A model generated the notes under the pieces. That model did no database searches and had not been told where the DNA came from. It saw nothing but the letters and a program-made list of their open reading frames with translations. The position numbers and the translations under genes were made by a program. Shown one piece after another: positions 54,968 through 63,274 of a stretch of DNA of 64,000 bases; the first letter of the stretch is position 1; every line of letters starts with the position of its first letter. Source of the DNA: JADGRB01 sp036267635 (GTDB lineage: Bacteria; Myxococcota_A; Polyangia; Fen-1088); assembly GCA_036267635.1 (NCBI GenBank), contig DATAVR010000109.1, positions 13,378 through 77,377 of the forward strand. Reading direction: 5' to 3'.

Positions 54968-55711
54968 TCATGGACGGGCGAGGTGGCCTGTTCTTTTGCG
55001 CTTCTTGGGCTTCTTGGGCTTCTTGGGCTTCTTGGGCTTCGCGAGCAGCCGGCGTTTCGTCGGGGACCGCCTGGGCAGACGCAACGTGAAGACGGTTCCG
55101 GTGCTGGGAGAGACGATCGCGGTCAAGGTGCCGCCCAGCGCCGCGGCCCTCTCCGCCGGGCCCGGCAGGAGGGGCCGGCGCTTTGTCGTTCCCACCCAAC
55201 CGAGGCTGTGCACATCGAGCCGGACGTGTCGGCTCATGCCGGTGACGACCAGGGTAATCGGCGCTGCCAGGTCGGCATGAGCGAAGGTTCGTGAAACGAG
55301 GTGGGAGACGATGGGGAGCAGCAGGTCGCGGTCCCAGGCGCCACGCGGATCGCCGAAGGCTCGGCAATTGATCAGGCGGCGGTCCCCAGCCTGCTGTCTC
55401 CGATCGGCCAGCTGACAGCAGATCTGATAGAGGTCGACGAGCTCGGTGGTCTCGACGCCCGGCGGATCGGCGTAGTCAGGGCTGTAAGGCGGCGAGACGA
55501 AGTCGTCGACGACGTCAGCGAGCAGACGCGTCGCCACCTCGACGCGCTGGACGGCCGCCAGCTGGTGCTCGGAGAGCGAACCGGACGACAGCAGGTCTTC
55601 CGTCGACAGCCGGAGGGCGGCGATCGGAGTGGCGACGTCATGGGCGAGGTCGCGGAGCGTGCGTTCCCGCCGAGGCGAGCTTCGCTTCCGTCCGTTCGGC
55701 GATCGCTTCAT
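54968..55711 (-). CDS. Histidine-kinase-like protein with Lys/Pro-rich tail
   Basis: ATG 55711 gives a 247-residue protein with a HisKA-like first part (TLRDLAHDVATPIAALRLSTEDLL, His24) and a degenerate ATPase-like part (LLLPIVSHLVSRTFAHADL, TGTVFTLRLPRR) without clear N, G1 or G2 boxes. It has no sensor domain. The C-terminus is a lysine/proline repeat (KKPKKPKKPKKPKK) encoded by tandem 9-bp units near 55005-55040, which could bind nucleic acid or membranes. Its start lies only 8 bp from that of the divergent CheB-CheR gene, so control regions would have to overlap coding DNA. It could be a pseudo-kinase. Confidence 0.65.
   Translation of the reverse strand: MKRSPNGRKRSSPRRERTLRDLAHDVATPIAALRLSTEDLLSSGSLSEHQLAAVQRVEVATRLLADVVDDFVSPPYSPDYADPPGVETTELVDLYQICCQLADRRQQAGDRRLINCRAFGDPRGAWDRDLLLPIVSHLVSRTFAHADLAAPITLVVTGMSRHVRLDVHSLGWVGTTKRRPLLPGPAERAAALGGTLTAIVSPSTGTVFTLRLPRRSPTKRRLLAKPKKPKKPKKPKKRKRTGHLARP
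55005..55040. repeat. Tandem 9-bp units (consensus CTTCTTGGG) in the kinase-like gene
   Basis: Four to five consecutive units near 55005-55040 encode the K-K-P repeat on the minus strand. The number of units could vary by slippage, changing the length of the basic tail by three residues per unit. Confidence 0.75.
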
Positions 55712-55719
55712 CTTATGAT

Positions 55720-58713
55720 ATGACGCCAGTCGACATGAAGCGGCGTGGCGGCGGCCGAAAAGCCTCTCCGAAGCCGAAGCCAACCCCTCGACGGCGTCGA
55801 ATCCGTCCCGGCGCTGGCGAGGAGGCAGAGAGCGCTCGATTTCCTGTCGTGGGTGTCGGAGCCTCGGCGGGTGGGCTGGAAGCTTTCTCCAAGCTTCTGA
55901 AGAAGATTCCAGCCCAGACACCGCTGGCCGTCATTCTCGTCCAGCATCTCTCCCCCAGCCACGAAAGTCATCTCCCCGAGATTCTGGGCACCTCGACGAC
56001 GCTGTCTATCCGGCAGGCCCGCGATGGGATGGCGATCGAGCGGGGGCATGTTTACGTCAATCCGCCCGACGCGCGGATGGGGATCGCCGACGGGAAGCTG
56101 CAGATCCGGCAGCGGCCGATCGACAAGAGCCAGTACACGCCGATCGATTACTTCTTCGGGATGCTGGCAGCCCAATACCAGGAGCGTGCCATCGGGATCG
56201 TCCTGTCGGGTACGGCCTCCGACGGGGCGCTCGGGCTCGGTGCCGTGAAGGCTGGGGGCGGGATCACGTTCGTGCAGGATCCGGCGGAGGCCAAGTTCGA
56301 CGGCATGCCGCGGGCGGCGATCGCGGCGGGCGCGCCGGACGCCGTCCTGACGATCGACCGCATCGCCGCGGAGCTGGTCCGCCTCTGCCGCCACCCATTT
56401 CTCCTCGACGTTCGTTCGCAGACGGCAGAGGACGATCAACCGTCCGCCAATTTGCGGCAGGTGTTCCAGATTCTTCGCAAGGCCTCGGGCGTCGACTTCA
56501 CTCACTACAAGCTCCCCACGATCATGCGCCGAATCCAGCGGCGGATGGCGGTCCACCGGCTGGTCGATCTCGAGAGCTATACGGCCATGCTCCAGCAGCA
56601 GCCGCAGGAGGCCGACCAGCTCTACGAAGATCTCTTGATTCACGTGACCGGGTTCTTCCGCGAGCCGGAGGCCTTCGAGACGCTCAAAACAGAGGTCTTC
56701 CCCAAGATCCTGGCGGCCCGCAAAGGTGACGGACCCCTTCGGGCCTGGGTCCCCGGCTGCTCCTCGGGGGAAGAGGTCTACTCGCTGGCCATCGCGCTGC
56801 ACGAGTTTCTTGGCGACAGGTCCGACACGCTTCCGTTTCAGATTTTCGGAACTGACGTGAGCCAGCGGATGATCGACCAGGCGCGGGCCGGGGCCTTTCT
56901 GGAGACGGGACTGCAGGGCATCGAGGCGGGGCGGCTGCGGCGCTTCTTCACCACCGGGGACGGCAAGTACCACATCAGCAAGGCGCTCCGCGAGCATTGC
57001 GTGTTCTCGCGTCAGGATTTGACCCGCGATCCGCCATTTTCAAAGCTGGATCTCATCGTCTGCCGGAACCTGCTCATCTACCTCGGCTATCCGTTGCAGC
57101 GGAAGGTGATGACGGTGTTTCACTATGGGCTCAAGCCGACCGGATTTCTGATGCTCGGCCGGTCCGAGACCACCGGTGCGCATGCCGACCTCTTCTCGCT
57201 CGTCGACAAGAAGCAGAAGATCTACGCGAAGAATCCAGGGGTCCCGACCGGGCAGATTGAGTTCTCGGCTTCGATCCCCAGCAGGCGCGCGGACGTGTCC
57301 ACGCCTTCGCCGCGGTCGTCCAGCACCGCGCGAGACGACGCGACCGGGATCGAGGTCAACCGGATGATCCTCGATCGCTATGGCCCGCCCGGCGTCCTCG
57401 TCGACGGTGACTTCCATATCGTCCGCACGCGCGGACGAACGGGCCGGTACCTGGAGCTGGCGAGCGGTGAGCCCAAGTTCGATCTCCTCCAGATGGTGCG
57501 CGAGGGACTGCTCCAGGGCCTGCGGGCCGCCTTGCGCGAGGCCCGCGCGAAGAACCACCAGGTCCGCAAGGAGAACATTCACGTCCGCTCGAACGGCGAC
57601 ACGCACGTGATCAACCTGGACGTGACGCCCGTTGGACCTGCAGAAGACCGCCGCTTCATGGTGCTGTTCGAGGAGCAGTCACCGGCCAAGCGGCCCGACG
57701 ATTCGGCTCTCGAACCGAGGGGCGGCAAGCGGGCCGGCAAGCCTGCGCGCACAGCCGAGACGGTCAAGCAGCTCGAGGCGGAGCTGGTCGCCAACCGCGA
57801 GTACCTGCAGTCGATCATCGAAGACCTGGAAGGATCCAACGAGGAGCTGCAGTCGGCGAACGAGGAGATCCTCTCCAGCAATGAAGAGCTGCAATCGACC
57901 AACGAAGAGCTGGACACGGCGCGGGAGGAGCTGCAATCGACCAACGAGGAGCTGAACACCCTCAACGAGGAGCTGCGCTCGCGCAATGACGAGCTGTCGC
58001 GGGCCCACGGCGATCTGGCGAACCTCCTGGCCAGCATCCAGATCGCCATCGTGATGGTGACGACCGATCTGCGCATCCATCGCTTCACGCCGGCCGCCGA
58101 GAAGATGCTGAACCTCATCCCCGGCGATCTGGGGCGTCCGATCGGTCACATCAAGCCGAACATCCAGTGCCCCGACCTCGAGGAGCTGATCGCCCAGGCG
58201 ATCGACACCGTCGCGGTCCGCGTGCGAGAGGTGACGGATCGAGAGGGGAACGTGTACGAGCTGCGCATCCGCCCCTACAAAAGCGTCGAAAACAGGATCG
58301 ACGGCGCGGTGCTCACGCTCATCGATCTGTCTGCGGCCAAGGTCGGACACCGGCTGGGACAGGCAGTCATGGACGGCGTCGGCGAGCCGATCTTGCTCGT
58401 CGACGATCGTCTGAAGGTCGTGCGGGCCAACGGCGCTTTTGGCGAGATGTTCCGGCTATCGCCGTCGGAGGTGGTCGGCCGTTCGTTGGCCAGCCTGGGC
58501 AGATGGTGGGACAATCCCACACTCGGCCGCTCGCTCCAGAGCCTCCTCACCGGCCACAGTCCCACCATGGAAGTTCGACTGGACGGGGAGCTCGGCTTGG
58601 ACGAGAAGAAAACCAGGCTGGCAATTCAAGCCAGGCGAATCGAATTCGATGGTGCCGGGTCAGATTTGGTCTTAGTGATAGTGCGGAGCTTTCCGGAGGG
58701 GAAAGGTGGGTAG
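55720..58713 (+). CDS. CheB-CheR fusion with coiled coil and PAS domains
   Basis: The 997-residue protein begins with a basic disordered stretch, then CheB (Ser49 in GASAGGLEAF, His76 in VQHLSPSH, Asp168 in GTASDGALG), then CheR (about 228-490: GCSSGEEVYSLAIALHEF, FGTDVSQRMIDQARAGAF, VCRNLLIYLG), a PAS-like region (about 545-650), a long coiled coil with repeated N-E-E-L-x-S-x-N/T (about 680-760), and two further PAS-like domains up to the end. It combines demethylation and methylation in one chain and may sense ligands through PAS. ATG 55720 is taken; ATG 55735 is possible. The next gene is a PAS-hybrid kinase 7 bp away, so they are probably partners. Confidence 0.9.
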   Translation: MTPVDMKRRGGGRKASPKPKPTPRRRRIRPGAGEEAESARFPVVGVGASAGGLEAFSKLLKKIPAQTPLAVILVQHLSPSHESHLPEILGTSTTLSIRQARDGMAIERGHVYVNPPDARMGIADGKLQIRQRPIDKSQYTPIDYFFGMLAAQYQERAIGIVLSGTASDGALGLGAVKAGGGITFVQDPAEAKFDGMPRAAIAAGAPDAVLTIDRIAAELVRLCRHPFLLDVRSQTAEDDQPSANLRQVFQILRKASGVDFTHYKLPTIMRRIQRRMAVHRLVDLESYTAMLQQQPQEADQLYEDLLIHVTGFFREPEAFETLKTEVFPKILAARKGDGPLRAWVPGCSSGEEVYSLAIALHEFLGDRSDTLPFQIFGTDVSQRMIDQARAGAFLETGLQGIEAGRLRRFFTTGDGKYHISKALREHCVFSRQDLTRDPPFSKLDLIVCRNLLIYLGYPLQRKVMTVFHYGLKPTGFLMLGRSETTGAHADLFSLVDKKQKIYAKNPGVPTGQIEFSASIPSRRADVSTPSPRSSSTARDDATGIEVNRMILDRYGPPGVLVDGDFHIVRTRGRTGRYLELASGEPKFDLLQMVREGLLQGLRAALREARAKNHQVRKENIHVRSNGDTHVINLDVTPVGPAEDRRFMVLFEEQSPAKRPDDSALEPRGGKRAGKPARTAETVKQLEAELVANREYLQSIIEDLEGSNEELQSANEEILSSNEELQSTNEELDTAREELQSTNEELNTLNEELRSRNDELSRAHGDLANLLASIQIAIVMVTTDLRIHRFTPAAEKMLNLIPGDLGRPIGHIKPNIQCPDLEELIAQAIDTVAVRVREVTDREGNVYELRIRPYKSVENRIDGAVLTLIDLSAAKVGHRLGQAVMDGVGEPILLVDDRLKVVRANGAFGEMFRLSPSEVVGRSLASLGRWWDNPTLGRSLQSLLTGHSPTMEVRLDGELGLDEKKTRLAIQARRIEFDGAGSDLVLVIVRSFPEGKGG

Positions 58714-58720
58714 GGGGTAG

Positions 58721-60352
58721 GTGGGTAAGCCGGTGGACAAGACGTCGAAAGGCGAGCGAGCGGCGGAATCGGCGCCGGCCGACTTGTCGGCGGGGATCGT
58801 CGAGCTCTACCAGAGCGCCCCGGTCGCCTACCTGACGCTCGACGGTCAGGGGGTCGTTCGCGATCTCAACCGGTGCGCAGCCGAGCTCCTGCGGGTCGAT
58901 CGGCAGCTTGCGGTGGGATTGCCGTTCAGGCTCAGCGTGGCGACGAACGACCGGCGCGAGATCGCCGCGCATTTCTCGCGCTTTCGTGAGAGTGGTCACG
59001 CCGTCAGCGAGGTGCGCTTGAAGCGCGGCGACGTCGAGACGGAGGTCAGCCTCGAGAGCCGCCGGACCGCCCTCGGCCACGACCTCTGCTTCATGACGGT
59101 CCTCGACATGAGCGATCGACGGCGGGCGGACCGAGATCAGGTCCGGATGGCGAAGGCGGAGCATGAGGCGCGGCAAGTAAGCGCTGTCCAAGATCAGTTT
59201 GTCGCCATGTTGAGCCATGAGCTCCGGACTCCGTTGGCGCCCATCTTGGCCGCGGTCACCACCCTGGAGAAGGAGACTCGGGTCGTCCCGTCGGTCGCTC
59301 GGCTCTACGAGATCATCCGGCGCAACGTCCTGCGGGAGGCGCGGCTCGTCGACGATCTGTTGGACGTCAGCCGGATCAGGAGCGGCAAGGTGCGGCTGCA
59401 GCGGGAAACGACGGACCTCCACCTGGTCGCGCGCGAGGCAGCGGAGATGCTGGCTGGGGAGGCGACCGCGCGCCGGCTCTCCGTGAGGCTCGAGCTCGAT
59501 GCGCGGCATCACTGCGTCTCCGGCGAGCCGTCGCGTCTGCGGCAAGTGTTTGCCAACCTGCTCAAGAACGCGGTGAAATTCACGCCGGAAGCGGGCGAGG
59601 TCGCGCTCCGGTCTTGGAACAATGGCCACGCCATCGTGGTCGAGATCAGCGACACGGGCATCGGCATCGAGCCGGGCGCGCTGGACCGGATCTTCGAGCG
59701 CTTCGAGCAGCTTCCCGTTCCTGACGGTGTCCAGGGCGGAGGCCTCGGTCTCGGACTGGCCATTTCGCGCGCGATTGTCGATCTGCACGGCGGGACCATA
59801 GTGGCCCACAGTGCCGGTCGGGGCAGAGGCTCACGCTTCCTGGTGGAGATCGACGCATTGCAAGCGGAGGTGAGGCCGAAGTCCGAGCTGGCGCACCGCC
59901 AGCCGCCGGCCCGGGCCCCGCGGCTGCGTGACGCGGAGATCCTGATCGTGGAGGACGAGCCAGATCTCGCGGAGGCCCTGTCGATGTTGCTGGAGTCGGA
60001 GGGCTACCGCGTGCAGACGGCGCCCACGGCCGCGGCGGCGCTGGCCGCGAAGCTGGACAACGTGCATCTGGTCATCAGTGACATTGGGCTGCCGGACCTC
60101 GACGGACGGCAGCTGCTTCCGCGCCTCAAGTCCAAGCAACCGATGAAGGCCATCGCCTTGAGCGGTTACGGCACCGAGGCTGACCTTCGCGCCAGCCTCG
60201 ACGCCGGGTTCGATCGTCACCTCACCAAGCCGGTCGAGATGCACGTCCTCTTGGAGGCGGTCGATCTGGCCTGCTCGGAGACTCGGCCCACCGCCCACCG
60301 TTCTCGAGTCCGCTCGAAACCGTCATCGGCGTCGAAGCGGACCGCTCGATGA
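58721..60352 (+). CDS. PAS-containing hybrid histidine kinase with C-terminal receiver
   Basis: GTG 58721 with GGGGGTAG upstream gives 543 residues. A PAS domain (about 25-145: LYQSAPVAYLTLDGQGVVRDLN) is followed by HisKA (His166 in LSHELRTPLAPI), an ATPase domain (SDTGIGIEPGALDRIFERF, GGLGLGLAISRAIVDLHGG) and a receiver (ILIVEDEPDLAEALS, VISDIGLPDLDGR). It has no membrane helix. It lies 7 bp after the CheB-CheR fusion, so its PAS signals may be linked to methylation state. Confidence 0.92.
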   Translation: MGKPVDKTSKGERAAESAPADLSAGIVELYQSAPVAYLTLDGQGVVRDLNRCAAELLRVDRQLAVGLPFRLSVATNDRREIAAHFSRFRESGHAVSEVRLKRGDVETEVSLESRRTALGHDLCFMTVLDMSDRRRADRDQVRMAKAEHEARQVSAVQDQFVAMLSHELRTPLAPILAAVTTLEKETRVVPSVARLYEIIRRNVLREARLVDDLLDVSRIRSGKVRLQRETTDLHLVAREAAEMLAGEATARRLSVRLELDARHHCVSGEPSRLRQVFANLLKNAVKFTPEAGEVALRSWNNGHAIVVEISDTGIGIEPGALDRIFERFEQLPVPDGVQGGGLGLGLAISRAIVDLHGGTIVAHSAGRGRGSRFLVEIDALQAEVRPKSELAHRQPPARAPRLRDAEILIVEDEPDLAEALSMLLESEGYRVQTAPTAAAALAAKLDNVHLVISDIGLPDLDGRQLLPRLKSKQPMKAIALSGYGTEADLRASLDAGFDRHLTKPVEMHVLLEAVDLACSETRPTAHRSRVRSKPSSASKRTAR

Positions 60353-60371
60353 GTCGGGGGCCGTCAGCCGT

Positions 60372-60503
60372 TCACATCCGACGGATGCGCAGGTAGCGGA
60401 CCAGGTCGGGCATGGCTCGAAAGAGCAGCAACCCGGCTCCCAGGGCCGCCAGGCCGAAGACGATGTAGTCGGAAAGGGACCCGCTGTTCTTGATCCTGTG
60501 CAT
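60372..60503 (-). CDS. 43-residue membrane peptide in hydrogenase maturation cluster (DUF6893-like)
   Basis: ATG 60503 overlaps the stop of the protease gene (TGATG). The 43-residue product has one membrane helix (YIVFGLAALGAGLLLFRAMP) and a basic C-terminus (RYLRIRRM). In actinobacterial-type [NiFe]-hydrogenase clusters a similar tiny membrane protein (named DUF6893 in databases, as I recall) occurs next to the maturation protease, so this match fits the context. The role is unknown. Confidence 0.7.
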   Translation of the reverse strand: MHRIKNSGSLSDYIVFGLAALGAGLLLFRAMPDLVRYLRIRRM

Positions 60504-61039
60504 CACGCTTTCTCCTCCACCGCCACCGGGACCGCGATCCCAAGTTGTCTCGCGATCGTCGCGCGGATCATGTTGCCCGCTCTCGGCAGGGCGTCTTCGA
60601 CCGCCGGGCTCAGCCCCATTCGCTCGCCGATGAAGGCCGGCTCGCACCCGACGATCAGCGTGGGCGGCGGCTCGCCGCCCAATGTTCGTACCGCCGCCAA
60701 GACCGTCTCGACGCTCATGCCGTGGGCGTCGGGGATCTCGTTCGGCGAGACAGCGGCTTCGTTCGGGTCGTTCGGCTTGTTCGGCTTGTTCGGCTCGTTC
60801 GGGTCGATGAGATAGAGGGTCCCCGGTGCCTCGCCGCGACTGACGGCATCGACCACCACCAGCAGCTCCGGCCGATCGAGCAGCGCGTAGGCGAGATGAA
60901 GCGAGCGAATTCCGACGTCGGACACCGTCACGCCGTCGGGGAGCGGCCCGCGGGCCAGCCGGCGCACCACCTCCACCCCGAACCCGTCGTCGCCGAGGAA
61001 GACGTTGCCGATTCCCGCGACCAACACCCGGGCGGTCAT
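60503..61039 (-). CDS. [NiFe]-hydrogenase maturation protease
   Basis: The 178-residue protein is a HyaD/HybD-type peptidase: GIGNVFLGDDGFGVEVVRRL (metal-binding Asp/Glu), VVVDAVSRGEAPG (second Asp) and DAHGMS (His). It cleaves the C-terminus of the hydrogenase large subunit after nickel insertion. A loop after DAVSRGEAPGTLYLID is expanded by P-N-[E/K/D] units (DPNEPNKPNKPNDPNE), encoded by five tandem 9-bp repeats (60762-60806), which other members lack. Overlaps on both sides (ATGA and TGATG) tie it to the neighbouring genes. Confidence 0.9.
   Translation of the reverse strand: MTARVLVAGIGNVFLGDDGFGVEVVRRLARGPLPDGVTVSDVGIRSLHLAYALLDRPELLVVVDAVSRGEAPGTLYLIDPNEPNKPNKPNDPNEAAVSPNEIPDAHGMSVETVLAAVRTLGGEPPPTLIVGCEPAFIGERMGLSPAVEDALPRAGNMIRATIARQLGIAVPVAVEEKA
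60762..60806. repeat. Five tandem 9-bp units (consensus TTCGGCTTG) in the maturation protease gene
   Basis: Units at 60762-60770, 60771-60779, 60780-60788, 60789-60797 and 60798-60806 encode the N-K-P type repeat in reverse. The insertion is in frame and its copy number could change by replication slippage. Confidence 0.85.
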
Positions 61040-62277
61040 GCCGCTCCGGCTCCCTCGGACGAATCGAGGACTTCGATCTCGTCCGGCGAGAAGTAATGGA
61101 ACCGGCGCTGCCAGCGGAGGATCTCTCTGGCCGGATCGTCGTCGATCGTGACGGCCAGACAGTCGCGATCCTCCACGTCGCGCATGACGGCTTCGACGGT
61201 CGCGGTCAGCCCGTCGAGAAACATATCCTGGGCGTCGGTGCGGCGCGCGCCCGGCCGCAGCCGTACGCGCGTGCCGGGTCCCACCGACACGCCACCGACC
61301 TGGAGCTGGGACGGCCCCAGACTCTCGTCATGGGTCGGTCGCAGCTCTCGTGAGATCCCGTGAAGCCGGGCCATCTCGTCCGGGCCGAGCTTCTCCACGC
61401 TGTCCAGCAACTTCCCCAAGCGCTGGTCGGTGGCGCGCATCTCGCGCTTCTCGTCGTCCGTGAGGGTCAGGATCCGGAGCGTGAGGATCTCGTCGATCTC
61501 GGTGGCGTCGAAGAGATCTCGCGGGCTCTCCGGCGCCACCTGGGGGTGATCGCCGAGGATCACCGGCGCCGACAACAAGAGATCGTGGCGTGCGGGCGGA
61601 CCGGCCAGCACAGGATAGGTTCGGATGTTCCGGCAGACCGCGGCCCCGGCGGCCGCCCACTCGGGCGGATCGATGAGCGAGACGAACGCGCCGTCCGAGG
61701 CCGCGAGGAGGAGGTGAGTGCCGAGGAGGGAGCCGGGGAGCGCTTCGTCTCGGGCGGCGCCGGCCGATACCCAGGCGCTGACGTTCTCGACCCGGACAGA
61801 GAGCCGCACCAGGGGCCGGGTCGTCTCCGCAATCAGCGCGGCCGAGAGCCGCACCACCCCGAAGACGGGCCACTTTCGATAGGCGAGCTCGCCGGTGAGA
61901 TCCGTTCCCCCTTCGAGCTGGAAAGGGACGACCTGCTCGCCGTCGATCAACGCTGCGATCGAAAAGCCGAAGTCGATCTCGACGGTCTCGCCTTCATCCC
62001 AGGGAACGAACCCTACGTCGCCGTTCGTCTGCCGGCGGCGAAGCTGGAGAAAACGGACCTTTCCCTCGAGACGAGCGGCAGGCCCCTTCGGCGCGATCAG
62101 GCACTGCGTCTCCTGCCACCAGGGATCGCCGCCACCGCCTTCACTCCAGGCACGCGGGGCGAGCACGCCAAATTGCCAGCGGAGCTGGTTCTTGGGCGAC
62201 GAGGCCCGGTAGGGATAGAGCGCGTACCCCTCGAAGAGGACGGCGTCAGCCACTGCCCGCGCGTCGTCGAAGGTCAC
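61036..62277 (-). CDS. Hydrogenase-cluster protein of unknown function
   Basis: The 413-residue protein starts MTFDDARAVADAVLFEGYALYPYRASSPKNQLRWQFGVLAP. It has no signal or membrane helix and no recognised catalytic motif. A beta-rich body is followed by a helical region (EIDEILTLRILTLTDDEKREMRATDQRL) and a small terminal domain. It is encoded between the DUF5947-like gene and the maturation protease with four-base overlaps on both sides, so it is a dedicated hydrogenase accessory protein. Comparable large hypothetical proteins occur in actinobacterial-type hydrogenase clusters. Confidence 0.7.
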   Translation of the reverse strand: MTFDDARAVADAVLFEGYALYPYRASSPKNQLRWQFGVLAPRAWSEGGGGDPWWQETQCLIAPKGPAARLEGKVRFLQLRRRQTNGDVGFVPWDEGETVEIDFGFSIAALIDGEQVVPFQLEGGTDLTGELAYRKWPVFGVVRLSAALIAETTRPLVRLSVRVENVSAWVSAGAARDEALPGSLLGTHLLLAASDGAFVSLIDPPEWAAAGAAVCRNIRTYPVLAGPPARHDLLLSAPVILGDHPQVAPESPRDLFDATEIDEILTLRILTLTDDEKREMRATDQRLGKLLDSVEKLGPDEMARLHGISRELRPTHDESLGPSQLQVGGVSVGPGTRVRLRPGARRTDAQDMFLDGLTATVEAVMRDVEDRDCLAVTIDDDPAREILRWQRRFHYFSPDEIEVLDSSEGAGAA

Positions 62278-62891
62278 GCTGCTGCTCCGCTTTGCGCCCG
62301 CAGATCGGCGAAGAACGACTCGATCTCCTGCCAGGCGCGGTCCCCGCCGTGAAAGCCGGTCCAGTGGACGCGCACCTTCCCGACGAGCTGGTAGCAGACG
62401 TCGATGGGCGCCAGAAACAGCTGGAACGGGCGACCGAGCCGCCCGTAGACCAGGAGCGCCTCGACGTCAGGCTCTGCGGCGGCGACCAGGGGCGTCGCCG
62501 CGGCCACCGGGGCGAACGCCTCGAGCGGCAACTGCGATTCGGCGGCGCCAGCCGGGCTCGGATAGAGCGCCACCCAGCGGCCAAGGCTGGAGTTGAAGAA
62601 GATGAAGGCGAGCCGCACGGGGATCTGCAGCGCGTTCCACTGGGCGTCGTCGAGAGAGAAGGTCGCATCGGTCAGCACCCGGGTCGGGACGGTGCGATAG
62701 CGACCTGCCGCGCCGGCCTGGCCGAGACCGCAGCCCGAACAGGCGCAAAGGATCAGCCGCCTTTCGAGATCGACGAGATGACGATGGCGGTGCTCGTCGA
62801 TCGGCTCGGCGCACATCTCGCAACGCTCGCCGGCGCGCGCGACCGGACGCCAGGTCCGGGCGAAAGGTGCGAGAGAGGCGAGCGCGTTCAT
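62274..62891 (-). CDS. DUF5947-like hydrogenase accessory protein with cysteine motifs
   Basis: The 205-residue protein has CEMCAEPIDEHRHRHLVDLERRLILCACSGC, a four-cysteine plus histidine-rich cluster, then GRYRTVPTRVL and alpha+beta segments (VRLAFIFFNSS, QEIESFFADLRAQ). This Cys-x2-Cys...Cys-x-Cys-x2-Cys pattern and position in the cluster match proteins called DUF5947 in actinobacterial-type [NiFe]-hydrogenase operons (from memory). It probably binds zinc or iron-sulfur and helps maturation or electron transfer. Four-base overlaps join it to both neighbours. Confidence 0.75.
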   Translation of the reverse strand: MNALASLAPFARTWRPVARAGERCEMCAEPIDEHRHRHLVDLERRLILCACSGCGLGQAGAAGRYRTVPTRVLTDATFSLDDAQWNALQIPVRLAFIFFNSSLGRWVALYPSPAGAAESQLPLEAFAPVAAATPLVAAAEPDVEALLVYGRLGRPFQLFLAPIDVCYQLVGKVRVHWTGFHGGDRAWQEIESFFADLRAQSGAAA

Positions 62892-63274
62892 GGCCGGTCG
62901 CTCGTCTTGGCACCCCGGCCGTGGCTGAGATCGATCTGAATCAGGCCAGCGACCGGCTGCTGGGATGTCGGCGGCTCGCGCTCAGGGCCCGGATCGAGGG
63001 CGCGGGCGGCGCCCGGATCGGGATGGACGCCGTGCAGGAGCAGCAGACTGGAGACCAACGGATCGGCGGTCACGCGTGCCTTGGCCGAGTCGTCCAGGCG
63101 GTCGCCGAAGATCTGCATGAGAGCCGCGAGTCCCGCGCCGTAGAGGTGAATCAAGCGACGGACGAGCTCCTCGGCACGTTCCCGAACGGGTTCGCCGCCA
63201 ATCGTAGCGAGATCGTCGATGAGCTGGGCGATGCGCTCGCCCTCGCGGCGCAGCTCGGCATCGTCGGTCGTCAT
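62888..63274 (-). CDS. NifU-family-related helical protein of the hydrogenase cluster, lacking the NifU Fe-S domain
   Basis: The 128-residue protein begins MTTDDAELRREGERIAQLIDDL, then ERAEELVRRLIHLYGAGLAALMQIF, then TADPLVSSLLLLHGVHPDP. This helical pattern matches the first half of NifU-family proteins in actinobacterial hydrogenase clusters, but the C-terminal cysteine-containing Fe-S scaffold domain is absent and the protein ends in disordered residues. The ATG overlaps the hypB stop. It may serve as a scaffold or regulator of maturation. Confidence 0.65.
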   Translation of the reverse strand: MTTDDAELRREGERIAQLIDDLATIGGEPVRERAEELVRRLIHLYGAGLAALMQIFGDRLDDSAKARVTADPLVSSLLLLHGVHPDPGAARALDPGPEREPPTSQQPVAGLIQIDLSHGRGAKTSDRP

